Assembly (NCBI RefSeq): GCF_000471905.2
Contig: NW_006500031.1
Span: forward strand, 1,972,718 to 2,036,717
Reading direction: 5' to 3'
DNA: 64,000 bases
Source: Amborella trichopoda
Taxonomy: Eukaryota; Streptophyta; Magnoliopsida; Amborellales; Amborellaceae
In this document: piece by piece, positions 51,701 to 63,893 of the stretch
Numbering within the stretch: the stretch's first letter is position 1
How the letters are laid out: each line of letters begins with the position of its first letter
Position numbers and translations under genes: made by a program
The notes under the pieces: generated by a model
The model's database searches: none
What the model was told of the DNA's origin: nothing
The model's input: only the letters and a program-made list of their open reading frames with translations

Positions 51701-54700
51701 TTAAAATGCTATTGCAAAAATTAAAATGTGATCACAATTTCATTTTCCAAATTCTATATTTGTGCCATACTAATTATTATACCTTAAATCACTTTATTTG
51801 ACAAATACTTTTTGTCGTAGCTTTTTTTTCTCTCCATTAAATCAAAAGGTCCAAGAGCATGCACACTTCCTTTTTTTCGCTATAAAAATTTGAGTTAGAT
51901 GTAAATAAGAATTTTTTATATTAAAAGTTATTATAAAATAAAATTTAAATTTATTCATATTTGTTTAGGAAAGTAACAGTAAACTAATAATTCTAATTTT
52001 AGAGTATAGTTTATAGTATATATGGAAACGAGATTTGAAATATTCAATATTAAGGAATAATGTGAATTTACGAATGTAAAGGAAATTACATAATTTACAT
52101 AATTTCGTGACTAATATGATGATCATCTAGAACAACAATTTAATTTTTGATAGTCTAAACCATTACATAGTGCAATGGTCAACAGATATCCGGACAAGGA
52201 AACGAAGTCACAAAATTCATGTGTTTTTGAAAAATATTGAAAGTACATAATGCACCACACCCAATTTTTTGGGGAAACTCAAAACAACTATTTTTAGGCA
52301 TTTCTAGTGATTTTTTTATTTTTTTTTTAGACCAAAACCAGCCAATCCAGCCAATTCTCCTATTCGGATTGCCAATTCACAAATCGACCTGTTATCAGGG
52401 TGGCCAATCCGGGTCACCAATCCATTTTTTTCTAACATTAGTGGAGACACTTTTGAATTAATTTAAAATTATTCTACACCATCTTTTCCCCAGGCTATTA
52501 AGTTAGATTTAGATTTGATCAGAAAGAATTTGACTCGGCTAATTTTGTTAAGGACAGCCTCCAATTCAATAAGGATTTGAAATCTCATCTCCAGAACATT
52601 AAACCAAATGCCTAAATAGCATGTTAATTTACATAAGTTTCTTTATTTAATTTTGTAGATGCTTACGTGCTGAAGTTGTAGATATTTAACCTTGTTTAAA
52701 TATAAAGTGTTATACAAACGGATTTTAGGATCTTGTGATCAAAGATTAGTAAGTGGTTGATCTCTTAGGTTAAACAACTTCTTTCTCCACCTATTATTCA
52801 TCTCCAAAAGGATACCTTTTAAACATAAAGAAATCACAATATCTTCTTTTCTTTTGTTTTTGTAAAAGAAATTACAATATCTCACCATAAAAATATATGG
52901 GTTTGTACACAATGAGACCATTTATCTTTGGTACCATTTATCTTTGGTACAAGGAGGCCACAATTACTTATAACCCTCCGATGTGAAATCTGATGGCTTA
53001 GATGTGTCACAAAGTTCGATAAAATTTCTTTTGAATTTTGAACTTGGTCAATGGAATAAATGCAGCCACCCAAATTCACATCCAATGGTCAAGATTAACT
53101 GTGACAACCTTGTACCAAAAGTAAATAGTCGACCACCTTGTACCAAAAGTAAATAGTCTTATTGTATACTTTTCCAAAATATATACATTAGACAATATGG
53201 ATAAAACAAGATTGACTTGTGTCTCACATCATACAGAAATACCTGAAAAAAATGTGACCGATGTTTTGCCCTGAAAATGGATGGGGCCAACAATGCATAA
53301 AGCTTTTTGTAGAAGTCAGGGTATTCTAATCCATGCTGTGTCATCAAAATGAAGAGGCCATTTAAAGCCATGACACTGATAACACCCCCAACTTCATATG
53401 ATCTTGTCAGAAAATCACTGCCATTTGTTAAGAGTATGGTGTCAGAACCATTCTAAAGGCAAATCCAATAAACTATAGATCATAAAGTAAATATAAATAG
53501 CATATTTACCACAGTAAGATAGGATTTGCAAGATGAGGGATGACATCCTGATGTAGTGTAGACAGAACCTGCATGCCAAGATGAAGCACAGATAAGCACC
53601 TATGAAAATGTTTGTTTGTACTTTTGTAATCCATATAACTTACAAGAAACCCCTTTTTTATATGGAAGTGAAACTTTCAATGACATGAAACTAAACTGCA
53701 GTTCAAAGAATTAAATAGATGCTACCCATCGGCCACCCAGTATACCAACTGTGAATACATATAATGCCCCACAAATAGACAATAAAAGTAAATTCCCTTG
53801 TGATAAGTAGCATATATACAAGGTAGGAGAAATAATTGAGATTCTAACCCATGAAATCTGAAGAATAAATGGGGTATGTGTGCCCATAAGACCGGGCAAC
53901 CATCACAAACAAGCAAAGAAGAAGCAACATCTCGTGCGCATTTTAGCAACAAGTACGCAACAAGAACATGCATGATGGAAACCTATGACCCACAAAAACA
54001 TTTGAAAGATTTGAAAATGAAAATCAGATTACCCAACCAAGTTGTATAAACGCAGGTAAATAGTGCTGTCATTACTCACACACATATCAAGCAGACTCTT
54101 TTAAAGAGAGAGTTTGAAAAGTAGGACTTGGTTTGTATCCCTGATTATGCAGGCCAAAATGTCACAAACAATAAATTCTTAGGACTTGTTAGGGGAGATA
54201 TAACACAGTGGCAATGCTTCATAGGATGCACAGATACGGCTGTGGAACACAAGTAAAATATCAACATACTGTTATTTACATATGGTTCTGAAGTATCTGA
54301 CATATGGCTAAGGAATCTATTTTGAAGTATCTTTGCAAAACATAAATTAATCCAACAGCGCAATTGTGATTACAATTGGGGCCGCCATTGTAAAATGAGG
54401 GATGCACATAAAAGTGAGGTGAGAAAGTTCCAATGAACGTGTTCCTTCAAACCAAACTTTCCTAAACAGCCAAATAGAAGTTACATGTTTCAATTGCTTG
54501 GAAAAGCAGATACTATAACTTCATCACAGAAACAAATAACGCCGCATTCTAAGGTCATAAACTCATGAGCACCTGAGGATCTAGTGTAGTGTAGAAAACT
54601 ACAGCAGGGAGTTAAATGCCCTATAGTAAGGCCAAACAGATTCACCGATATCACCAAAATAGGCATACCGCAGGGGTAGAGAGGGGTTCATTAAAGCTTA

Positions 54701-57700
54701 ATTTCAATGGCAACTTCTTTGGTAATTCGTGAAATGACACACAAGTCAAGACGACTACCTTTTGAAGCACTAGACATCAAATACCAACACTTCAGACCAG
54801 TGTTTTAAAAATCGGCAATCCGGATCAGGAATCACTGGAGAATGAGCCTAGTATATAAAGTATAATAGACCTATATTAATTCGAATAGCCGGAGTAGCTT
54901 TGTTGGCTAGTATTTATGGTTGCTGCACTTCATGACCAAGGTTCGAGCCCACTCAAACGCACTCTCGTTTTTCAATGATCATAATAAATAGCACTGGTTG
55001 TTTTCTTAAGGAGCTCAAAATAAAAAAATGCACATGGGCTGATTCGATCCACGAACCTCACAAGAAGAGCCACACCATCTAACCAGGAAGCCAATTGGAC
55101 CTTGTAAGAAATATGCACGTCATATCTTACATCTCTTATGACTTTTTTATTTTTTTCTAGGTTCATTACTTTTTCCTTCTTTTTTTTTCAAACTCTTGCT
55201 CGATTGCCAATCCAAACGATCCGGATCACCTAACTGGCCATCTCAAACATGGATTGGTGGGTTGACAATCCACCACACCGCTCCAGGTTTTAAACACTGC
55301 TTCAGATATTAGAAGTGCTTGATTTTAGAATTTGTTGTCATTAGATTCATAAGCTCTATAGTGTTCTAGCATGTAGAAACGAACTAATGAAAGGCTTGAC
55401 TACTAATAAAATCTCCAGAGCGGGCTTGAAAATCTGGTCCACTCTCCATTCATCATACCATCGCCATGGTAATTAATTATCAATCATGTTCCCTTGGATA
55501 GTAACAAAAATCAATCACCCAAAACAGAAATGTCTTCAACAATGGAATATAAACAGCCCAAGGCATGTAAACAAGTCTCAGTCAAAAAAATAGGAGACAA
55601 AAGATATGAGCATATTGACAATAAAGAATATTGGGCTCCGAGAATAAGATTAATAACCAAGTGTAAGAGGAAAGCGTACAAACTATGATTGACAAGCTAA
55701 CGACAGCTTAATACAATATTAGCATACAACCGAGGTTACCTTCTTGTACAAATCAAGAGGAAGTCGAAGCCTCAGAAATGATAACCATGCCTTGCTCATT
55801 TTTGACTTTATTCTCTTGGCAATAGAGCACGTTGAGAAACCCTGAGAAGAGAAAGAATAATACTATTTACATCATGCAATAAATATCTATTAGATAATAT
55901 GCAATCACAAAGGAGAAAAGCCATTAACATAGTGTATCTTGCATAACCAATAGAAGAACCTCCTTACATAACGCTGCCTCTCGCTGAGGAACCGCCGTTC
56001 AATGATGGAACATTGGAAATTATGGCAAGGCCGCTAAGATCAAGTAATTACAGCAGTTCAAACATAAATACAAGCATACAAGATGTAGGGTGCAAACACA
56101 CCTGTGCAAACATGACACACAATATACACATGTCTACATATGAATATGTGTGCGCATAAAAACAACAAAAGAAAAGCAATGTAATTATAAAAAACTCATA
56201 AAATCTATGCACAAAAGTGCAATAAAAGTAAATCACCTACAAAGAAAAAGGTTAAGTGTGCACACAAACATGTACAATTGTGTGCATGCACTAATATGTG
56301 TATTTATCTCAGATAATTGGAGTCACATAGAACTTCGTAGAAGAATAGTGGGTGTGAACAAGTGGCTACTGCATCATAGTGTGCCATGAAAACAAGAATC
56401 GTGCAAGTGAGAATACAAGGCACCCATGTCCAAAGATGCAAAATTAAAGTGAATATGTACTACGAAAAAATGCTGACTGGTCACCTTCAATGATTAAAAA
56501 ATCGGCCATGGGTAGGGACTCACTATGGTCCAGATCCTGAGTCACCTTTCCTGACTTGGGCAAGATTAGTTAGGCGGCGGTACTTTAGACTTAGCAAGGA
56601 GAGACTCTGGTTATTTCCCAGTCTGACTTGAGCGATTCCTGAGCCACATCTGTGATTTTTTAATCACAGGTCACCATAGATAAGGACCATGAAAATCCCA
56701 ATAGTTGCTAAGTAGTTTCCATTAAATTCAAGCCAACGTGAGAACCAAGCCTATCCACAGGGAACTTTTTGTAGGCGGACTCAAGCTCAAGTTTGATCGT
56801 GCACAAAGGGTGACCTACATCCTATCTGTTTTAGGGGAGGTTCCAGAGATATAGATGGCAAAATTAGATGCCCAAGCAGTTAAACGTGCAGACGTGCTAA
56901 ATTGCTAGTTGCTACCCCTCAAAAGGGTGGCCTAATTTTAGATTTTTCTTAAAATGGAGCCACTCACAAATCAGGCTCTATTTGCACGTGGCTCCTTGAA
57001 AAAAGATGGCATCCAAAGGGGTATTAAACAAGGAGATAGACAACAAATTTAGAGGCACAAAATAGTTGCTTTACACCATAACTATAGAAGAATCCAAATG
57101 GTGGTCAAGTGACTCAGGGACCCTTATCCTATCCCCTGAACACTCAGTGAAATTAGTGCAGAACTTAAGAACTCAATCTTTTCATGCATATTCCTTGAAC
57201 ACCACAAATTTCCCTGCCAATGATGATTCATAATGAATGGACACCACTTTGCTGTCTTCACTCCAGACTGCCATACATTCGCAGTCCACAATTTCTTTAT
57301 TCAATGACACTACCAATTACAGAAAAGAAAATAAGTGTGCACATCCAGTACATATTCCAACCAACTGAGTGTTTGAGAAAACCAAGATAAAAATAACCCG
57401 AGGAAGCATGTTTAGACATTATAAAGTGTCTTATTAGTATATGAACAATAAAAGTGATGCATTTATGCAGGGTCACTTGGGGACTCACCTCATCAACTGA
57501 TATCCCTGATTTTTTAGATGTGTCTTCTGGTATTAATGACCTCAAAGAATGATTAGGCTCTGCAGAAAAAAAAAAGAAAAAGAAAACTAAAACTAAACCA
57601 GTGACATAATAAGCCGCAAGCAATAAAACCAAAATGGACCAATGAGCATGAGGAAACAGATAGCAGTGTGTATCATACATTTAACCAGTGGTTCATTTTT

Positions 57701-60700
57701 TCTAGAAATTAAACCAGTAGTAAGATTCCAATCACCTAGACTGCACAAAGTGATATTTGCACAGAAATTGCTCACCTGACTGGCTCCACATTTCATTTTC
57801 AACCTGATCTTCCAGAGAAGGAATACGTGAAAGAATATTATGTATGTTGAAAATGAATACCCCCTCAGATCTTCAGAAAGAATCCAACAATAAGGTCAGA
57901 AAGTTATTAAAAAAACGGATTGAGATATGTGATCTCTAAGGAAATACAATATATATTTATGGATACAGGAAAAGCTACAAGAGTTTATTATAACTTGAAA
58001 TGTTGATGCTGAAAGCACATCAGTTGGGCACAAAAAATTTTAAAATTTTCAGATACAATTGGTAGCAAGGGGCTCCATGGAACCAGCCTCCTGCATCTAG
58101 AACTTTAGAAATACAAATAAGAAGCAGTAGTTATATTAAAATAAATCAAATACAAAATGTAAATATATAACACTCTTCTTCTTTTTTATGTTTTTTTTTT
58201 TTTTTTGATAATCTCTTCTTTTTTTTGTTTGGGAACATAAACCTATGACATTCCATATTTGAAAGCTAAAATAATGATGACTTGGATTATTGGGATCATG
58301 CAAAGCACTACAGACAAAGTAAATATGCCAAACATGACGTTGAAGGCATAAAATATCTCAGACTCACCCAGAGCCATTTATGTTCTGAGGGTCATCCTGC
58401 CAAATCATGCCCATCTTGTCTGCTGCAAATTAAGCATATGACAATCATATTAGCATGTCTTACACTCAATCATCTGTATCCTCGAAAGAGAACTTGTAAA
58501 AACACAAACATAAAGGAATTACCATCGCTCTTCGCAGGCTCATAATTCCTAGCAAGTTTATCAAGCCCAATGAATGAGAAATAACTGCACAAATCAATTT
58601 TGTAAGTAATGCCAATAGCCGTCACCAAATGTATCTGCTAACAAGGAATTGCTACAAGACAAATTTCTCATTCGAATAGTTGGAAGAATAAAAAGGCTTT
58701 TGCATTCAGTAATACCCACTTCTAAAAGACGTTACATATCAGAACTTTCACAGTAATGCAACAAAATTATAAAAAAGACATCTAACCAATATCAAAAACC
58801 AAAATAATTAGAACAATCTGATGAGAAATAAAGAAAATTAATGAGCCTTGCCCTGTAAGAACCAACATTTACCAGTAGCCACTGAATCTAATGCATTTGA
58901 AACTTCCAAGACACCATCAAGCTGATATTAAATGATGTCTCTGAGAAATGCCCAACATAGATTAATGAATTCCAACAAAATCTAATTCTAGTATAGTTGT
59001 CATCAAGGTTAAATTTTACAAGAGGATATATTCTACAGTGAAGCAGAATTATCCATAAGACAAGAGTTCAATATCTTCATAAATGGCATGCAAGTTCCAT
59101 CCAATGCAAGGCACTCAATATTGTCATTCAATGATCCAGTTAAAGACTCGAAATTAATGAGAGAGACAACCCTTAACCAAAAAATTCCGTGACAAGAACA
59201 GGTAAACAAGCAAGGCACAGTCGACAAACCTTTATCTCCTTTTTTGTTTCAATAAAGGACTCTACGATATATATGTTTTGTACATTATTATTGAACTAAA
59301 ACACAAATAATGCACTAGGATCTGCATCTGATTACAGTAGTTATTCCTCTCTTCTTAAATAATAACTAATTCAAATTCTTTGGCTTTTTATCGCCATTGG
59401 TGTATATTTTTTAATTGTTAAAAAATAAATGCCAAATTGAAGCAAAACCCTAAGTCATCCTCACCACCTTCCATGATACATACTCCAGTGGTAAACATCA
59501 TTACGTAACTTACCCCAAAAAAAAGTCATTATGCATGAATATAGTATTGGTTCCCTATGTTTCATTTTAGATGTTACCATACATATGTTATAGAGATGGA
59601 AAAAATAAAAGGAAAAAGAACATATATTTCTCCTAGTCATAATAGATAGACCATACCAGACATCCATGGACTTGAAAAACTTCGTTACAAGCAACTGGAC
59701 AACAAAATCAATGGATGACGTTGATTGAACCTGCATTTTACAAAGAACCAAAACAATAATCGTTTTCACAACACACAAAGGTCTCATGCACAGTAAAATT
59801 ACCAAGTCCATCAGGTCAAAATGATATAATATACATAAAAATATAAATCACAATTGAATTTCTAATAGAAATTTTAAAAAATCATAAAAATAATAAAAAT
59901 AACTTTGGGGATTGAATTCATATGTCACCAGAAACAAAGAGAAGCAAAAATAATTGAAATTATTGGCCTCGGGATAATAAAAGAAAACAATATAAAGAAA
60001 TCATCTACTTCTGTGCAAGTGCACACAGTACACAAAAAATGAACACATAAGGAACAGGGTTCAAAAGTTTCAGATGAAGAACTTCAATTTTTCGTTAAAA
60101 AAAAATGAAGATCATCGATTTGTTTACATTCTTCAAAAAAAAAAATCAACTTTTTGGAATTATTTCAATTTCAGTTATCCCTTGTATGTTATAACTAATC
60201 CAATAACAGACATCAAAAAAAATTATTTAAAAAAAAAAAAAATCACAAGGGGAACTTTACGAACTGAATACCAGAACAATCTAAGAAACTAGATGTCAAC
60301 CATAAAATTCAGAAAAATAAAATAAATTAAAAACTTTGAAGTCTCGAAATTCTCTGGAACAGAACTTACAATAGCACGAAGAAACCTAAAGTAAATATCT
60401 GACCGAAATGCACCCCCTTTACCCTGCCTTGCTAACTCCATAATAGCATCAACAGAAACAACCTGTAACAATAGCCCAGTCAGAAATTAACACTAAACAA
60501 AACACAACAAAGAAATTTGCCAACTCAAGAAACAAAAGAAAAAAAACAAAAAAGAGAAAAGGGTAGAGATAGATAAACAGCAACAAACAAAATTTACCCC
60601 AAGAGAGAAATAGTAAATACTAGGTAGAGAGAAAAAAACAGAAGAGAGAATAACAAGACAGAGAGAGAAAATGCATACCCTTAGGGATTGCTCCGTATGG

Positions 60701-61056
60701 GGAGAGATGGAGAGATCAATAAGCACCGAGACAAAGTCGTTGAACGTGGATTTGAGCCATTTCTTGTACACAGCCTCCGCAAACTGCTCTTCTTTACCAG
60801 CAGTTCCCGGAAGAGGAACATCAGCTGAAATCCTAGCTGATGAGAGAGAAATTCGAGAGATAAGAGGAGTGAAGAACGATTGCAAGGAGATGAGGGCCTC
60901 TAAAGCGTGCCCTAATGGCGAGGAAGGATTAGAGAGGAGAGAGAGAAGTATAGGGGCGTTGTTGAGGTGAGCTTTAGAAGTGATAAGTTGATGCCCTAAT
61001 TCCTTCACCTCTGCTGAGCTGTATTTACTTCTGGTTTTTGCAGAGTTGGTAGCCAT
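45755..61056 (-). CDS. NOC4 homologue, nucleolar complex protein (CBF/Mak21 family), 15 exons
   Basis: The 15 exons, in transcript order, are 61056-60679, 60462-60370, 59730-59657, 58584-58523, 58422-58368, 57870-57776, 57559-57489, 55841-55740, 53568-53510, 53417-53243, 49246-49073, 47346-47199, 46417-46360, 46244-46139 and 45946-45755. All joins are GT-AG and give a continuous 613-aa protein, close to the roughly 580 aa usual in plants. Conserved landmarks are KELGHQLITSKAHLNN near the N-terminus, SFLRLRLPLDLYKK, VISVMALNGLFILMTQHGLEYPDFY, KLSRLALSAPPSGAL with HNLLRRHPSIN, SSLWEVETLRRHYCPAVSRF, DFSSGSYGTIF, and VPLAFYKMRPTSLFPEADFPGW at the C-terminus. NOC4 pairs with NOP14 in the nucleolus and is needed for 40S subunit maturation. 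Exon 12 encodes a less conserved acidic linker. Large introns 8 and 10 carry hAT-like insertions. The start ATG is the one giving MATNSAKTRSKY; an upstream in-frame ATG at 61143 is unlike the family. Confidence 0.93.
50851..52440. mobile_element. hAT-like element, 1.59 kb, in NOC4 intron 10
   Basis: It starts CAGTGTTTAAACAATCGCC and ends near TCACCAATCC...CTAACATTA. The flanks GTGCAGAC (50843-50850) and GTGGAGAC (52441-52448) match at 7/8. The right 280 bp align with the fragment at 32095-32376. It is AT-rich and non-coding and makes up 40% of the host intron. Confidence 0.6.
52905..53169. mobile_element. 265-bp MITE beside NOC4 exon 10
   Basis: The ends GTACACAATGAGACCATTTA and (inverted) GTATACAATAAGACTATTTA make a terminal inverted repeat of about 34 bp. 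It is flanked by TTT on both sides. A 3-bp duplication would fit PIF/Harbinger or CACTA types, but three T's are weak evidence. Two words at each end are duplicated (ACCATTTATCTTTGGTAC; CCTTGTACCAAAAGTAAATAG). It ends 74 bp from the splice donor of exon 53243-53417. Confidence 0.6.
54883..54955 (+). mobile_element. tRNA-like (SINE-type) segment in the hAT-like element
   Basis: A-box-like TAGCTTTGTTGG and B-box-like GGTTCGAGCCC stand at tRNA-like spacing. The segment does not fold into a full tRNA, so it is called SINE-derived rather than a tRNA gene. Confidence 0.4.
55015..55095 (-). mobile_element. Second tRNA-like segment, opposite strand
   Basis: On the minus strand TGGTTAGATGG (A box) precedes GGATCGAATC (B box) by about 35 bp, followed by a T-rich stretch. 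Paired with the plus-strand copy it suggests two SINE heads captured in inverted orientation. Confidence 0.4.
56486..56668. mobile_element. Small foldback element in NOC4 intron 7
   Basis: TGATTAAAAAATC occurs at the left edge and its exact inverse GATTTTTTAATCA at the right edge. The 183-bp insert is flanked by GGTCACC (56479-56485 and 56669-56675). The interior repeats GACT/AGTC and CCTGAGTCA words. Family unknown. Confidence 0.55.
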
Positions 61057-61516
61057 GGCTCCTAGCAAAGAGACCACGAAACACTGAGGAGCCCTCGAAC
61101 TCGTTTTCGTACCCGCGAAAAAGAACTCTGATGAGCTAATCAAATAATGTTCAGGGGGATTGTGGAATTCAGGGGCATTTTGGGAAACAATAATATAAAT
61201 AAACCACCCTTTTGGGCCTTTGGATGGAGGATATGCGCTCCTATTACCTCATGTTTACTAGGAAATACCTAAAGTACCGTTAAGTTGAAATGTATCAAAA
61301 TTTACCCTTTAAAGTTTAAACCTGGACCTATGCGTAGAGAAGGAGAGACAGTGTGTGTGTTTAAAATCACATGTTTTATGATTTGATACACACAAAAAAC
61401 TGGTTTAGGGCCTAATTATGAATCAATCAAGGATTAATTGAACTAATTGGAGATATTGTTTTTCGCCATTGAAGCTACACCTATTTGTGTTGTGTTATTC
61501 ACATCAAAGTTTCAAG

Positions 61517-62085
61517 GGGTGAGGTTTGTATAAGGTAACTTCTATATAAAAGGTGCGCCTTTAATAATTTTTTAGGAGTGTAGTATCCGTGATGGAAACC
61601 TTGTGTTAGAAATTTTCTGATGGTCTAAAAATTTATTTTCATCTCTAATTATAAATTTTTTAAAAAATAAAATGGTGTAAATCGAACATATCTTTTAATA
61701 TTTGAGAATCTTGAAAATAGACAATTTAGATAATTTATTACAAGATGCTCTATTTTCTTAAAACTTTTATTTATTTTTTCTTCATATCAACACATCTCGA
61801 AATCGAGATGATCAATTGGAGGGTTTTCCAACATAGAAATGCTCTTTTCTACAATATTCTTGAGGTACTTCTCATTTCTTCTTATTCTTTTTTTTTTTTT
61901 GGGTAATTGAGTGGGAAAGACGAGTTGGCCTTTTTTTAAAGTATTAATAGGAAGTGTTAGTGGTGAAAATGAAAACCACAATGTGGTGACTAGGATGTGG
62001 GGTGCTGCCACCACGACCCCAACCCCTTTCCCAAGTACTTCTCGCTTTGATATTAGAAGATTGCAAGCTTATATAAACTTTTCGA
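61517..62085 (+). mobile_element. MULE-like MITE, copy 12, with nested insertion
   Basis: The left end GGGTGAGGTTTGTATAAGG and right end TTATATAAACTTTTC are family-typical, and the centre has CACATCTCGAAATCGAGATGATCAATT-type sequence. It is 569 bp because of an insert (61874-62034) flanked by GTACTTCTC on both sides. It lies 460-1030 bp upstream of the NOC4 start codon. Confidence 0.65.
61874..62034. mobile_element. 161-bp insertion with 9-bp direct repeats
   Basis: GTACTTCTC is repeated exactly at 61865-61873 and 62035-62043. The insert begins with a pyrimidine-rich run and ends ACCCCTTTCCCAA. I see no clear terminal inverted repeat. It could be a second MULE-type insertion or an unrelated filler. 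Confidence 0.5.
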
Positions 62086-63391
62086 AGTTACATACGGCCA
62101 AGTTTGTGTAGCTATTTTAGCAATGTGAGCTCTGCTATCAATACGTTTTTCTACGATGTACTATTTTGATGTTGGTGTTAGAAAGCTTTTTTCCCGGAAC
62201 TTCAACTTTAAAATGCACTTTGCCTAATTATTCCATACTTTAGAACAGAGACAATGGAGATAATTTTCACACTCCTTGCAAATGATATTTGAATTTCAAA
62301 TGAGATTCTGTCACCCAGTTTATAAATTTCCTCTGAAACACTCATAAAAATAAGAAAAATAGAAAGAAATGGCATTCCTTCACAATTCTTTAACTATGAA
62401 TATCAGAATGGGGTATTGCATAAAAGCATGCTATCAAGCAAAAACAAAATGGAAGTGAGCAGATTTAAGTTCAAAGAGTTTGTGGAGAGAACGAATAAGT
62501 GATGCAGAGTACAAATTGTCCATAAATGGCTTCTGAAATTCTCCTTTTTTTCACGTTAAAAGCATGTAGAGATGTAACTATTTGTGTTCGTAGCCATTCA
62601 TAAACCGGATGTAGTTATTTGTGATCCAACCCATCCCTGAATCACACGTCCTTTATTTTGTAAATGGTGCAATGACATTTATTGTTTTCTGATTTTGAAG
62701 TTCAAAAATAGAAATATCTGGTGGGAACTCATATGTGTTAAGTATATAATAATATAACCGAAAAGAATTTGCAGGGGGATTAAAAGGCCCATTTCCAAGA
62801 GAGGATTTTTAAATCAGCCTATTTTCATGTCCTTGAGGTTTTTTTTTTTACAAAACATAGCATTTGACTTCAAGGCAGAGCCTATGTGATCAATATGCGT
62901 TTCTTTCATCTTAACCTAGCTGAAAATGTTTCTGAACTCTCAATTTGCCTGTCGTCATCAATCAGTGCCTTATTCCATCCTTTCAAAATTTAAAATCAAC
63001 AATAACTTGTGGGTGATGCAAACTGCATATAAAAGAGTGCCAATGACCCGACCATTCTACACATGGCACTCATGATTTTCTTTTCCATAAATAACAATTC
63101 TATCAGTAAGTGCATACATCTAAATGTGTTCAGAGCACACAAACAAAAAGCTACATGTCAGTAGTGAAAATAAAAAATGAGCACAGATGATGAAACAAGA
63201 AGTGGATAAAAAAGTAGCGTTAAGGAGCAAGAGGAACAGCAGTAAGAGAGAGACAGAGAGAATAAACAAAACGAAGTATAGACATGGGAGTGTTGAAAGC
63301 TGCACCAAGACCTGTTACCAATCACTATTCGTCAGAACCAGAAGCCAGTGTATCTGCCACCAAGTAGCGATGGAAAACCAACCGATGATAT

Positions 63392-63453
63392 TTTTGTGGA
63401 GAGAAAAAAAACAAGGCTCTACTTTTGTGGAGAGAGAAAAAACAAGGCTCTAC
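63392..63453. repeat. About 30-bp tandem duplication at the gene's stop codon
   Basis: TTTGTGGAGAGA...AACAAGGCTCTACT occurs twice in a row (about 63392-63422 and 63424-63453), ending at the stop codon of the minus-strand gene. The two copies form the start of its 3' UTR. Confidence 0.85.
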
Positions 63454-63893
63454 TATTCTTTTGCTCTCTTACGAGCCAAGTACCGCTCTTTAGCAGCAGC
63501 TAAAGCATCCTCGCTTCTCTTATATTGGGGCCGTCTCTCACCTTCAACCGAAGTATCAACTTCACCAGCCGAAACATGTTTATTTTCAACATTTTCAGAG
63601 AGAGAAGGATGCAACACTGACTCAGCATATGAGGGGTTATCACTGTGTCTCTCCGCTTGATGATTTTGCATTTCCACTGGAGGTGTGCTAGAATGTTCTT
63701 GCATCTGAGATGCACCTACACTCTCTTTTGAATCTTCAAGGCCAACATGAGGTGAGTTTGCACTGTGTCTTGGCTCCTCAAGGGGTGCAGGTTTTCTGGA
63801 TGTCCTATCCGAAGCGCTTGCTTTAGCACCAAACGCTACATTCTTAGTCAAAAGGTTGGCGTAGAAATCGCTCATGTCAGACTTCTTGGTTAC
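63453..63893 (-). CDS. NSRP1-like (DUF2040) protein, last exon only
   Basis: The last exon has an acceptor at 63895-63894 and enters in the frame VTKKSDMSDFYANLL. Its motifs are DFYANLLTKNVAFGA at the start and EDALAAAKERYLARKRAKE at the end, bracketing a Ser/Glu/His-rich variable region. The DFY-NL-KNVAFGA box and the basic (A)AKERYLARK tail are characteristic of the CCDC55/NSRP1 family, nuclear-speckle proteins that modulate alternative splicing. The N-terminal coiled coil, which carries the family's main domain, lies beyond the right edge. The exon ends TAG at 63455-63453. Family assignment rests on two short motifs, so confidence is moderate. Confidence 0.65.
   Translation of the reverse strand, partial: VTKKSDMSDFYANLLTKNVAFGAKASASDRTSRKPAPLEEPRHSANSPHVGLEDSKESVGASQMQEHSSTPPVEMQNHQAERHSDNPSYAESVLHPSLSENVENKHVSAGEVDTSVEGERRPQYKRSEDALAAAKERYLARKRAKE

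Larger units (their letters stand above)
54798..55299. mobile_element. hAT-like element, 502 bp, in NOC4 intron 8
   Basis: Flanks CTTCAGAC (54790-54797) and CTTCAGAT (55300-55307) match at 7/8. It starts CAGTGTTTTAAAAATCGG and ends TTTTAAACACTG. It carries two tRNA-like segments on opposite strands: plus 54883-54955 (TAGCTTTGTTGG, AGGTTCGAGCCC) and minus 55095-55015 (TGGTTAGATGG, GGATCGAATC). Confidence 0.75.
61057..63452. other. Spacer between NOC4 and the NSRP1-like gene
   Basis: The first 150 bp are the NOC4 promoter side and the 5' leader. From 61.2 to 61.5 kb nothing is recognised. A MULE-like MITE with an internal insertion lies at 61517-62085. From 62.1 to 63.4 kb the sequence is AT-rich and probably includes the 3' UTR of the NSRP1-like gene; the plus-strand open frames there overlap that gene in antisense. 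Confidence 0.55.

Noticed and set aside
60493..61143. Upstream ATG (61143) as the NOC4 start
   Set aside because: The extra 29 residues have no counterpart in the family. The ATG at 61056 gives the expected N-terminus.
63187..63660. 157-aa plus-strand frame at the right end
   Set aside because: Antisense to the NSRP1-like exon and its repeat-bearing 3' UTR. No domain is recognised.
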